Assembly: GCA_023511325.1 (NCBI GenBank)
Contig: JAIMBU010000090.1
Coordinates: 1-7,908, forward strand
Source: Gorillibacterium sp.
Lineage (GTDB): Bacteria > Bacillota > Bacilli > Paenibacillales > NBRC-103111
Direction: 5' to 3'
Length of the DNA stretch: 7,908 nt
Of the stretch, positions 1-6,593 are shown piece by piece (position 1 is the first letter of the stretch; each line of letters starts with the position of its first letter). The position numbers and the translations under genes were made by a program. The notes beneath the pieces are model-generated. The model made no database searches, was not told where the DNA came from, and saw nothing but the letters and a program-made list of their open reading frames with translations.

Positions 1-52
1 ATATAAGGATAAGCGCCTAGCGAGTTAAAGCCCGTGTTCGTTTAGCGATGCG

Positions 53-97
53 AAAAGAAAAAATACCTCCAGCAACCACGATGCGCCATGGTCTAGG
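53..97 (-). terminator. Possible weak terminator after the response regulator gene
   Basis: On the minus strand GACCA (93-89) can pair with TGGTT (78-74) and CCT (97-95) with AGG (68-66), across an uneven internal loop. A strong T tract follows, TTTTTTCTTTT at 63-53. The tract is convincing but the stem is weak. It is placed about 25-70 nt after the stop codon, where the end of a kinase/regulator transcript would be expected. The rest of bases 1-122 shows no gene I can support. Confidence 0.4.
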
Positions 98-122
98 CTA
101 ATTTTCATTATACTCTATTCTC

Positions 123-1670
123 CTAATTCGATTTCTTGTATTCCGATGGCGCACAACCAACAACCTTTTTAAACACTTGACTGAAATATTGCGGGTTATC
201 TCCAAAGCCAAGTTGTTCAGCAAGTTCAAATACTTTGACATCCTCCTGCTTCCCTAATCGTTCAACAGCCTTCAAAATCCGCTCCTTGACCACATAGAAG
301 GAAAACTTTTCTCCCGTTTCTTTTTTGAAAAGCTTGCCTAAATAGTCCGTATTCATGTAGAGCATCTCATGCGCTACCCAACTCAAAGACAGCTCAGGAC
401 TACCTATGTGCTGCTGGACAATCTCCTTCACCTTGCAGATGATCGCGGAGTGCTGTGAGCGATTCTGGTCATAGTACATACTGGTGATATCACGAGCTGT
501 ATTCTTCAAGAATACCTGTCCTGTCTGTAGGGACTCTGTCTGTGCAAGCTGGAGTAAACGATTAATATTAGCCTGCATATTCTCTTCGTTGGCTAGACGG
601 TTCAAGGCTATATAGAGCTGAATCATATACGATTTGGTTACCCCTACGTCCAGCCTAGAGCCAGCCAGTCTTGTAAAAAACACATCAATCTCTGCTTCGG
701 CTGATTGCCAATTGCCTGCCTTTATCGGCAAGAGAATTTTCTCATCATCATAAACGAAGCCCTCTAGGCTCTCTGGCAGGATCGATAGATCCCGCTTGGT
801 AATAACTCCGCCCTCACCCAGATAAAACCGATACTCCAGACATTCTAGCGCCTGCATATAGAGTCGACGTGCCTCCGTTATCTGTCCTACTTCGCTCAAA
901 GCAACGCTTGTCTCCAGCTTGTAATAACGAGAAAAGGTACAGCGCACCTGCGCTATTTGCTCCAGTACCGAATCGAGTTCTTCTGAGCCTTTGATGACGA
1001 AGAGTACATCATCGCCCACATTCGTGCCAAGCAAGATGTCCTCCAGCAGGTCTTCCGCAATATTCTTGACGGCAAAGAGGTGCTCATACTCGAACTTCCC
1101 TTCCAGACGGAGCAAAAGTAACCGAACCTTGCTTACCGTCAAGCGGATTCCGAACAGCTCACGATAGTACTCCCAGTCTTCAGAGCCATACGTTTTATTG
1201 GTCACAAATTCTTTCAAGAATTGCTCTTTTACCTGAGGAAGAATTTTCTGCATACGGTCCTTCATGCTTTGGAGAAAATGAGCTTTACTCTGCTCCTGCG
1301 TAAGCTCGGCAACAACCTCCAGAAGTGCTGAACCAATGACGATTTCGTTACAGGGCTTGAGCAAGTAATGCTTCACACCATACTGCATAGCCGTTTGTGC
1401 GTACTCAAATTGATCGAAGCCGGACAACAAAATAAACCGGATATGGGGATAGCTTTCCTTGACCTTCTCAACCAACTCAATTCCGTTCATTACAGGCATT
1501 CGGATGTCGCTGATGATAATGTCTGGAGCCTGCTCTTGCACCATACGGTAGGCCTCAACACCATTGCGCGCCGTTCCCATCAGGGTTGTTCCGGCCGCTT
1601 GCCAATCGACGATCGACGCAATGCCCTCGAGGATAATTCCTTCATCGTCGACAAGTAGCACCTTATACAC
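123..1670 (-). CDS. YesN-like response regulator, receiver domain plus AraC-type DNA-binding domain
   Basis: Cytoplasmic transcription factor, expected to be phosphorylated by the kinase encoded just upstream and then to activate sugar-uptake genes. Read from a GTG start it has 515 residues. The receiver domain covers about residues 1-120: acidic pair D8/D9 in LLVDDE, phospho-acceptor D55 in SDIRMP, S83 in LLSGFDQFEYA, and K105 in LLKP. A middle region (about 121-405) has no motif I recognise. The AraC/XylS domain spans about 411-513, with a first helix-turn-helix near 428-450 and a second near 479-505 ending in FKKVVGCAPSEY, typical of the family. The frame stays open upstream to 1787, but the GTG is preferred: it gives the family-typical N-terminus MYKVLLVDDE and has an 8-base Shine-Dalgarno 9 nt upstream. 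An ATG at 1679 abuts that site with no spacer. The gene overlaps the kinase end by 8 nt, so translation is probably coupled. At 515 residues it is longer than the compact YesN of B. subtilis (about 370), but this longer form is common in Paenibacillus-type genomes. Target and signal are inferred from context. Confidence 0.93.
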   Translation of the reverse strand: MYKVLLVDDEGIILEGIASIVDWQAAGTTLMGTARNGVEAYRMVQEQAPDIIISDIRMPVMNGIELVEKVKESYPHIRFILLSGFDQFEYAQTAMQYGVKHYLLKPCNEIVIGSALLEVVAELTQEQSKAHFLQSMKDRMQKILPQVKEQFLKEFVTNKTYGSEDWEYYRELFGIRLTVSKVRLLLLRLEGKFEYEHLFAVKNIAEDLLEDILLGTNVGDDVLFVIKGSEELDSVLEQIAQVRCTFSRYYKLETSVALSEVGQITEARRLYMQALECLEYRFYLGEGGVITKRDLSILPESLEGFVYDDEKILLPIKAGNWQSAEAEIDVFFTRLAGSRLDVGVTKSYMIQLYIALNRLANEENMQANINRLLQLAQTESLQTGQVFLKNTARDITSMYYDQNRSQHSAIICKVKEIVQQHIGSPELSLSWVAHEMLYMNTDYLGKLFKKETGEKFSFYVVKERILKAVERLGKQEDVKVFELAEQLGFGDNPQYFSQVFKKVVGCAPSEYKKSN

Positions 1671-3450
1671 TAGACCCATCCTCCTTTGCGGCTGGAATCC
1701 GTACGATGATCCGTGCCCCTCCGCTTGCTCCATTCTCAATATCCAACCCATAGTCCTCTCCGAAAGCATACCGAATGCGCTGCTCAATGTTGCGTATCCC
1801 GATACCAGTGCCCTCCGTTTCGGGCTCCCTGCTCCATATATGATTCAATAGCTCTTGATCAAACCCCGGCCCGTTGTCCTCGACGATCAACTCCACTCCT
1901 TTGGAGGTAGTCGATCCTGTGATCCAGATGAGGCAGGGTTCAAGCGTAACTTCCATTGCATGGCGAATTGAATTTTCTAACAGTGGCTGAAGCGTGAGCT
2001 TGGGGATAAGAGCGGCACGTACCTCAGCTGAAATCTGCAATTTGAATTCGAGCCTTTCTGCGAAACGAACCTTCTGAATCAGCACATAGCTTTGAACCAG
2101 AGCGATTTCCTCTTCAACCGTAATTAACGTCGCCTTGAGACTGATGGAAGCCCGCAGCAGTGAACCAAGAGACTCCACCATTTGTGAAATACGCGGTTGA
2201 CCATTCATCTTTGACAGCCAATTGATCGAATCAAGGGTATTGTACAGAAAGTGTGGATTGATCTGCGCTTGTAGTGCTTTAAACTTCGTCTCTTTAATAA
2301 TCAGTTGCTTGGCATAATCCTCCAAGATCAGCTCCTGAATTCGCTGGATCATCATCCGGTAGGTACGTTGCAATAAACCAACCTCATCGGTGCGGACAGA
2401 GAGTGGTGCAATGGTATCGATGGGACTGCTTTCCAGCCCATTTATCTGTAAGCCCCGCATGCGGCTAATTAACCCTTCAAGTGGACGAGTAATACTACGA
2501 GCAACAATCATTCCGAACAGCATAACCGTGATAAGACTAAAGCCAAAGGCAGCCAACACCCAGTTCTTCATCACGGTAATACTGTGAAATATGCTTTGAA
2601 AAGAGATCACATTATAATATACCCATCCGGTATAGGGGGACAGAAGATGAGAGACAAAATAGTTCTCTCCTGATAGCTTTTTTAGCGAGTAGCCGTTCTC
2701 AGAGAGACCTAGATTGGAGTCAGCAGCAATCAGTCCGCGAAAAGCTGATTCATCGGGGTAGAGCATGCTCTCCCCAGACATAATGAGAACGTCATTCTCA
2801 TTGAGCCCTGCCTCCAGTGCAACATCGCTGACAATCGAGTTGAGATTGACCCGAATCACGAGCGTGCCTAGCGGCTCTAGCTCAAGGTTCTCGTAGGAGC
2901 GGATTTGCCGAACGGCAATGAGTGCAGGGTCTGGATCATCGGGATCAAGCCAAGCGATTCCTCCCTTATTCTGCTCGGCCAGCTGCTGAATCACAGCTTT
3001 CTTGTCAGCCGTTAACGTAAACGGGTTATTACCCGTGGAATATTCATGTTCATAGTTATTGATGATCATCGCCGACATCACATAGGACTGCGAATTGGAG
3101 TAGCCGAGCAGCCTGTCGATGATTTTAGGATGGATCTTATTTTGATCGAATTCACTATGATTCGCATTTAATCCCTTCAGAGTCTGTTGGAATTGTTCGT
3201 CCGTAACCATACTGAAGGATAAGCGCTCCAGCCTTTTCATTTCTTTCTCAATGATTGAAGAAGAGAGATCGAGCACTAGGGCGGATTTGTCATAAATCAT
3301 CTCATCATAGATCGAGTAGGCAATTTGTAATCCACTCCAAGTAATGCCGTAGCAAATAATCATACTTATGGAAAGAAGGAGGAAAATTTTTGTCTTAATG
3401 CGCATGCTGTGGAATCCAGAGATGGATTTTGGCGACTTGGTTCTTCTCAT
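1663..3450 (-). CDS. YesM-like membrane sensor histidine kinase (HAMP, His_kinase, HATPase_c)
   Basis: Membrane sensor kinase of the LytS/YesM type, 595 residues, expected to autophosphorylate on histidine and pass phosphate to the adjacent AraC-type regulator. Visible order: transmembrane segment at about 19-41; a large extracytoplasmic sensor region at about 45-290, probably Cache-like by size and position; second transmembrane segment at about 295-317; HAMP linker at about 315-375, starting ARSITRP; His_kinase domain with the motif QINPHFLYNTLDSINWL, placing the phospho-acceptor at H400; then the ATPase domain with N-box LQPLLENSIRHAM (N493), G1 box EDNGPGF (524-530) and G2 box GTGIGIRN (547-554). 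All catalytic boxes look intact. The ATG at 3450 is chosen because AGGGGTGA sits 7 nt upstream; a second ATG at 3405 (MRIKTKIF) has no such site. The gene follows GH105 after 166 nt that hold a terminator-like hairpin, so it may have its own promoter. The ligand is unknown; a pectin-derived sugar, or the loaded binding protein, is inference from the neighbours. Confidence 0.95.
   Translation of the reverse strand: MRRTKSPKSISGFHSMRIKTKIFLLLSISMIICYGITWSGLQIAYSIYDEMIYDKSALVLDLSSSIIEKEMKRLERLSFSMVTDEQFQQTLKGLNANHSEFDQNKIHPKIIDRLLGYSNSQSYVMSAMIINNYEHEYSTGNNPFTLTADKKAVIQQLAEQNKGGIAWLDPDDPDPALIAVRQIRSYENLELEPLGTLVIRVNLNSIVSDVALEAGLNENDVLIMSGESMLYPDESAFRGLIAADSNLGLSENGYSLKKLSGENYFVSHLLSPYTGWVYYNVISFQSIFHSITVMKNWVLAAFGFSLITVMLFGMIVARSITRPLEGLISRMRGLQINGLESSPIDTIAPLSVRTDEVGLLQRTYRMMIQRIQELILEDYAKQLIIKETKFKALQAQINPHFLYNTLDSINWLSKMNGQPRISQMVESLGSLLRASISLKATLITVEEEIALVQSYVLIQKVRFAERLEFKLQISAEVRAALIPKLTLQPLLENSIRHAMEVTLEPCLIWITGSTTSKGVELIVEDNGPGFDQELLNHIWSREPETEGTGIGIRNIEQRIRYAFGEDYGLDIENGASGGARIIVRIPAAKEDGSSV
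1680..1687 (-). promoter_or_regulatory. Ribosome binding site deciding the response regulator start
   Basis: The minus strand reads AAAGGAGG here, inside the last codons of the kinase gene. It lies 9 nt from the GTG at 1670 but directly touches the ATG at 1679, which would leave no room for initiation there. This supports the GTG as the true start. Confidence 0.8.
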
Positions 3451-3457
3451 CAGCGGG

Positions 3458-3465
3458 TCACCCCT
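3458..3465 (-). promoter_or_regulatory. Ribosome binding site of the histidine kinase gene
   Basis: The minus strand reads AGGGGTGA, 7 nt before the ATG at 3450. It resembles the consensus AGGAGGTGA with one base missing. It favours this start over the in-frame ATG at 3405, which lacks a purine-rich site at the right distance. Confidence 0.6.
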
Positions 3466-3486
3466 AATTACTGCTATTTAGACTCC

Positions 3487-3514
3487 ATGATACAACGGGC
3501 GATCATAAGTTGAA
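3487..3514 (-). promoter_or_regulatory. Weak candidate promoter for the kinase/regulator pair
   Basis: On the minus strand TTCAAC (3514-3509) and TATCAT (3492-3487) are separated by 16 nt. The -10 matches TATAAT at five of six positions, but the -35 matches TTGACA at only three of six. The position is sensible: just past the hairpin at 3518-3541 and about 30-40 nt before the kinase start. This is a by-eye match in a short AT-rich gap and may be chance. Confidence 0.25.
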
Positions 3515-3541
3515 AGACCCGCCTCCGCAAGCGGAAACGGG
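3510..3541 (-). terminator. Terminator-like hairpin between GH105 and the kinase gene
   Basis: In minus-strand RNA, CCCGUUUCCG pairs with CGGAGGCGGG around a CUUG tetraloop (3541 to 3518). This is a 10-bp stem with two U-G wobble pairs. It is followed by GUCUUUC, a short and imperfect U tract, so termination may be partial. It lies about 75 nt after the GH105 stop codon and would separate the uptake/hydrolase operon from the regulator genes or reduce read-through into them. Confidence 0.6.
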
Positions 3542-3616
3542 CTTATTCGGCAAGGAATCACGCACGCTTACCTTATCTGACGCTTTGTTCCATCATTTTT
3601 GCTGACGCACTGTCCA

Positions 3617-4648
3617 TCAATAGAAGTTCTTGGTGGTGTTGATCAACTCCGCTAAGAAGGTCAGACCCAGCCCTTGACCCCAGCCTTGAATCCTCTTGGT
3701 TGACACCCCTTTATAGCCGGCTGCATCCTCCATCACAGCAGTACCTGCGGAGACACCAGTGAATGTGCCATCCTCTTTCAGACGATCCAATAAGCCCTCT
3801 ACTGCTTTCTGCACAGGCTTGCGGTAAATTCGACCTGCCGCAAGCAAAGCGGTAGCAATTCCCGCAGATCCCGATGTCTCCGTATAGGAGGAGGGATCAT
3901 TCAGGATCGTGTGCCACAATCCATCCTCTCCCTGAAGCCTGACCAGAGCACTAAGTTGGTCTCGCAATGAGCCCTCAATGATCATAAAGGAAGGATGAGT
4001 CACCGGAATAAGCGGCAGCGCCCGACTCATCGTTACAGCAGCCCAAGAGTTGCCCCTTGCCCAATAAATACTAGACATATGGCTTCTGGTCATGTTGTCC
4101 CAACCATGATAATACAGATTGGTATCCGCGTCTTGCAGAAACTTCTCGTGCCCATGATATTGCCGCAAGCCGTCTGCGAAATAATCCTCTCGTTTCAATA
4201 ACGTACCGATGCGCAGCAGAAAGTACCCCGCCATAAACATCGTATCCACCCAAGCCTGCTCAGGAAAAATATAGCTCTCCGAATTAACTGTGTGCTGGAG
4301 AATCCCATCGTCAAATCGCGGGGCTTCGTGGAGTAAGAAATCAGCCATTTCTTTGGCTATATCGATGTATTTCTCCTCTCCTGTAACCTTGTACAAGGTC
4401 AGCAATGAATGACCCATTGATACGCCATTAACAGAAAGCTTCGGCAGTCCTTCTTCCATATATTCGTCTACCCAAGTAATTAACCGAGTTAAATATTCTT
4501 CTTTTCCCGTTGCCTCATAGGCCTCGCAGACTCCGTAATAAGCCACGCCACCAGGCCAATCCCAGCTAAAGTCCATCCTAAAGGTACGCTCCACGGCTTG
4601 GTCGATTAGCCCTCTAATTTTCGCTTCATCAATTGCCCATTTAACCAT
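3617..4648 (-). CDS. yesR: GH105 unsaturated rhamnogalacturonyl/glucuronyl hydrolase, YesR-like
   Basis: Glycoside hydrolase family 105 enzyme of 343 residues, close to the 344 of B. subtilis YesR. Members remove a 4,5-unsaturated uronic acid left at the non-reducing end of oligosaccharides by polysaccharide lyases, using hydration of the double bond. Visible family features: an alpha-helical, repeat-like fold rich in Trp and Tyr; PEQAWVDTMFMAG (129-141), whose D135 matches by motif the catalytic aspartate of YteR (D143); YYHGWD at 179-184; WARGNSWAA at 196-204; GLWHTILNDP at 243-252 followed by ETSGSAG; and QGWGQG near the C-terminus. There is no signal peptide, so it acts in the cytoplasm on imported oligosaccharide. 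The ATG at 4648 is preferred because AAAGGAG lies 7 nt upstream; a TTG two codons earlier lies only 1 nt from that site. It follows the second permease by 67 nt without an evident hairpin and is probably co-transcribed. Family is near certain; the preference for rhamnogalacturonan over other unsaturated glycans is inferred from the yes-like context. Confidence 0.93.
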   Translation of the reverse strand: MVKWAIDEAKIRGLIDQAVERTFRMDFSWDWPGGVAYYGVCEAYEATGKEEYLTRLITWVDEYMEEGLPKLSVNGVSMGHSLLTLYKVTGEEKYIDIAKEMADFLLHEAPRFDDGILQHTVNSESYIFPEQAWVDTMFMAGYFLLRIGTLLKREDYFADGLRQYHGHEKFLQDADTNLYYHGWDNMTRSHMSSIYWARGNSWAAVTMSRALPLIPVTHPSFMIIEGSLRDQLSALVRLQGEDGLWHTILNDPSSYTETSGSAGIATALLAAGRIYRKPVQKAVEGLLDRLKEDGTFTGVSAGTAVMEDAAGYKGVSTKRIQGWGQGLGLTFLAELINTTKNFY

Positions 4649-4655
4649 TACCAAG

Positions 4656-4662
4656 CTCCTTT
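4656..4662 (-). promoter_or_regulatory. Ribosome binding site deciding the GH105 start
   Basis: AAAGGAG on the minus strand stands 7 nt before the ATG at 4648. The upstream in-frame TTG at 4654 would have a 1-nt spacer, which is too short. The site therefore supports the shorter 343-residue protein. Confidence 0.75.
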
Positions 4663-4715
4663 CCCTGTTACGTTATGTTTATGGTAGTCTAGCGCAAATA
4701 CAGCTTTAGAACGAT

Positions 4716-5555
4716 TTAACCTTTTAATCCACTCGTGCTAATGCCCTCAACAATCTGCTTCTGGAAGGCGAAGAAAACGGCGATGACAGGCAGCAGACTG
4801 ACAATTGACATAGCGAACATGGCACCCCAGTTGCTGACGGTCTCGCTATCCAGAAATAACTTGAGCGCCATGGAGACCGGATAAGCGCTAGGGCTGTTTA
4901 GATAGAGTAGCGGGCCCAGAAAGTCATCCCAGCGTTGATAGAAGGAGAAGATCGCTGCTGTAGCCATGGCTGGAAGAATGAGTGGCAGTACAATCCGGGT
5001 GAAAATACCAAAGCGGCTGCAGCCATCGATTTTTGCTGCTTCATCCATATCCACAGGGATGGTGCGAATAAACTGCATCATCAGGAAGATGAAGAAAGCG
5101 ACGCCGAAATAAGGGGGAACCACAATCGGTAGGATCGTATTCAGCCAGTGTAGCTTATTGAAAATAACATATTGCGGCACCATCACCACATCATGCGGCA
5201 GCATGAGGGTTAGCATCATGCAGGAGAACCAAAAGTTCTTACCGAAGAACTTGATCCGAGAAAATCCAAAAGCGATCACAGCTGAAGATAGCACCGCACC
5301 AAAAGTGGCGATCACGACCAGAACAAGCGAGTTCTTAATAAATGTAACAAAGGGAATACCACCAATCCCCCTCCACCCATCTGAATAATTAGTCAGGATA
5401 AAAGGTCGCGGAATGAAACTGTTGGAGGTAGAGAAGATCGAAGTATTCTCCTTAAAAGAACTGGATAAGAGCCAGAGAACCGGGTAGATCATAATGAAAA
5501 CAAACAGGATAACCACAATGTGATAAATAATCGAGCGCATTTGAATTCTGTTCAT
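4716..5555 (-). CDS. Carbohydrate ABC transporter permease, MalG/YesQ-like
   Basis: Second inner-membrane subunit of a CUT1-type sugar importer, 279 residues. It starts with a cytoplasmic N-terminus and a first transmembrane helix at about 9-32, and shows about six hydrophobic segments. The EAA loop that docks the ATPase is clear at about 171-191 ([21 protein letters not shown]). The C-terminus [15 protein letters not shown] is characteristic of MalG-type subunits. The start at 5555 has AAGGGGG 10 nt upstream (5566-5572), inside the end of the preceding permease gene, and only 5 nt separate the two genes, so translational coupling is likely. It should pair with the other permease to form the channel for the sugar delivered by the lipoprotein encoded at the right edge. 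YesQ is the nearest named counterpart by context; the substrate is inferred. Confidence 0.95.
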   Translation of the reverse strand: MNRIQMRSIIYHIVVILFVFIMIYPVLWLLSSSFKENTSIFSTSNSFIPRPFILTNYSDGWRGIGGIPFVTFIKNSLVLVVIATFGAVLSSAVIAFGFSRIKFFGKNFWFSCMMLTLMLPHDVVMVPQYVIFNKLHWLNTILPIVVPPYFGVAFFIFLMMQFIRTIPVDMDEAAKIDGCSRFGIFTRIVLPLILPAMATAAIFSFYQRWDDFLGPLLYLNSPSAYPVSMALKLFLDSETVSNWGAMFAMSIVSLLPVIAVFFAFQKQIVEGISTSGLKG

Positions 5556-5560
5556 GATCG

Positions 5561-6484
5561 TTATTCCCCCTTGCTCTCATAGAATACCCATAGCTTAGAT
5601 GTTTGGAAAATCAATAAAGTCAGGAGTGCGATGACCACGAGCAGCACCCAAGCCATAGCCGATGCATACCCCATATCGAAGAAGCTAAAGGCCTGGCGGA
5701 ACAGATACAGAGAATAAAGTAGCGTTCCGTCAAGTGGTCCTCCTTCTCCTTTGGAGAGGATGTAAGCAGGCGTAAAGGTCAGGAAGCCAGAGATGGTCTG
5801 CATGATCAGATTAAAGAGGATAATCGGGCTGAGCAGCGGAAGCGTGATGCGAAAGAAGCGATAAATAGCATTGGCTCCATCTACACTGGCAGCTTCATAA
5901 TAAGAAGCCGGAATATTCTTTAAACCTGCCAAGAAAATCAACATCGAAGAACCGAATTGCCAAGCTGATAGGAAGATCAAGGTGAACAAGGCGGGCAGCG
6001 GTTGACCAAACCAGGAAACGGCATCAAGGCCAATATAGGACAATATTTCGTTAACCGCCCCATTATCGCCGAATATATTCTTCCACATGATTGAAATAGC
6101 CACGCTTCCGCCAATCAGTGAGGGCAGGTAAAACAGTGTCCTGTATGCACCTACTGCTTTAGAGCGTGTGTTGAGTAGTAAAGCAACCATTAGGGCAAAG
6201 GTGAGCCGAAGCGGAATGGAGACCAATACATAAATTGAAGTTACCCGAACGGACGCCCTGAATTTCTCATCAAGCGTAAACATCTCATGATAATTACTGA
6301 AGCCAACCCACTTCGGAGCAGAGACCAAATCATAATTCGTCAGGGACAAATATAACGACGCGATCATCGGAATGACCGTCAGACAAAGAAAACCAATGAC
6401 AAAAGGCGAAATAAATAGATAGCCAGCTAAATTGTCACCCTTGGCATATTTCCTCATGCTTCCACTTCCAATCTGTAAGTGCAT
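5561..6484 (-). CDS. Carbohydrate ABC transporter permease, MalF/YesP-like
   Basis: First membrane subunit of the CUT1 sugar importer, 307 residues from the ATG at 6484. [19 protein letters not shown] at about 21-39 is the typical first helix of this family, followed by YLSLTNYD. The EAA loop lies at about 196-216 ([20 protein letters not shown] then LP), with the conserved E-A-A and the glycine G203 in place. About six transmembrane segments are visible. The start is unresolved: the ATG at 6484 has AAGG 9 nt upstream, while an in-frame ATG at 6457 ([12 protein letters not shown], 298 residues) has only a GGAAG-like site but gives a more usual N-terminus. A 109-nt gap with a hairpin and decamer repeats separates it from the binding protein gene, and 5 nt separate it from the next permease. 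YesP is the likely counterpart by context. Confidence 0.94.
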   Translation of the reverse strand: MHLQIGSGSMRKYAKGDNLAGYLFISPFVIGFLCLTVIPMIASLYLSLTNYDLVSAPKWVGFSNYHEMFTLDEKFRASVRVTSIYVLVSIPLRLTFALMVALLLNTRSKAVGAYRTLFYLPSLIGGSVAISIMWKNIFGDNGAVNEILSYIGLDAVSWFGQPLPALFTLIFLSAWQFGSSMLIFLAGLKNIPASYYEAASVDGANAIYRFFRITLPLLSPIILFNLIMQTISGFLTFTPAYILSKGEGGPLDGTLLYSLYLFRQAFSFFDMGYASAMAWVLLVVIALLTLLIFQTSKLWVFYESKGE

Positions 6485-6504
6485 AAGAATGACCTTGCAT
6501 GTTA

Positions 6505-6543
6505 CTTATAAAGGCTTATAAAGGCTTATAAAGGCTTATAAAG
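6505..6543. repeat. Tandem 10-bp direct repeat, 3.9 copies
   Basis: The plus strand carries CTTATAAAGG at 6505, 6515 and 6525, followed by CTTATAAAG at 6535-6543. All copies are identical. In the transcript sense each reads CTTTATAAG, a near-palindrome, repeated once per helical turn. The block lies between the hairpin after the binding protein gene and the first permease start and has no coding role that I can see. Every copy contains a TATAAG/TATAAA core resembling a -10 element, but I see no -35 partner. Confidence 0.95.
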
Positions 6544-6544
6544 A

Positions 6545-6572
6545 CGGTAGCCGACTTTTCCGTCGGCTACCG
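6545..6572 (-). terminator. Perfect intercistronic hairpin after the binding protein gene (attenuator or mRNA stabiliser)
   Basis: CGGTAGCCGAC (6545-6555) and GTCGGCTACCG (6562-6572) form a perfect 11-bp stem around a 6-nt loop, about 20 nt after the binding protein stop codon. In the minus-strand transcript the stem is followed by UCUUUAUAAG, which is only weakly U-rich, so complete termination is unlikely. Such hairpins often follow binding protein genes, where partial termination or protection of the 3' end gives more lipoprotein than permease. The stem is directly visible; the function is inferred. Confidence 0.7.
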
Positions 6573-6593
6573 CTTGACGGGGTTACCCGTTGT

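Noticed and set aside
107..112. Perfect TATAAT on the minus strand just after the regulator gene
   Set aside because: No TTGACA-like element lies 16-18 nt upstream and there is no TGn extension; likely chance in an AT-rich stretch.
1671..1787. Upstream extension of the response regulator (39 extra residues beginning MSSAFGML)
   Set aside because: The extension is the kinase gene read in another frame, has no ribosome site at its start, and precedes the canonical receiver N-terminus.
1368..1910. Plus-strand open frames of 65-96 codons opposite the regulator and kinase genes
   Set aside because: They are antisense to well-supported domains (receiver and HATPase), have no homology I recognise, and lack convincing ribosome sites.
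3995..4253. Open frames on both strands inside the GH105 gene
   Set aside because: They overlap the conserved GH105 motifs in other frames and show composition expected of shadow frames.
4649..4715. Catabolite-control (cre) site or hairpin between the second permease and GH105
   Set aside because: No good match to the cre consensus and no stable stem is visible; only the ribosome site is supported.
6505..6543. Decamer block read as a CRISPR array or as stacked promoters
   Set aside because: Units are only 10 bp with no spacers, so it is not CRISPR. The TATAAG cores have no -35 partners that I can find.
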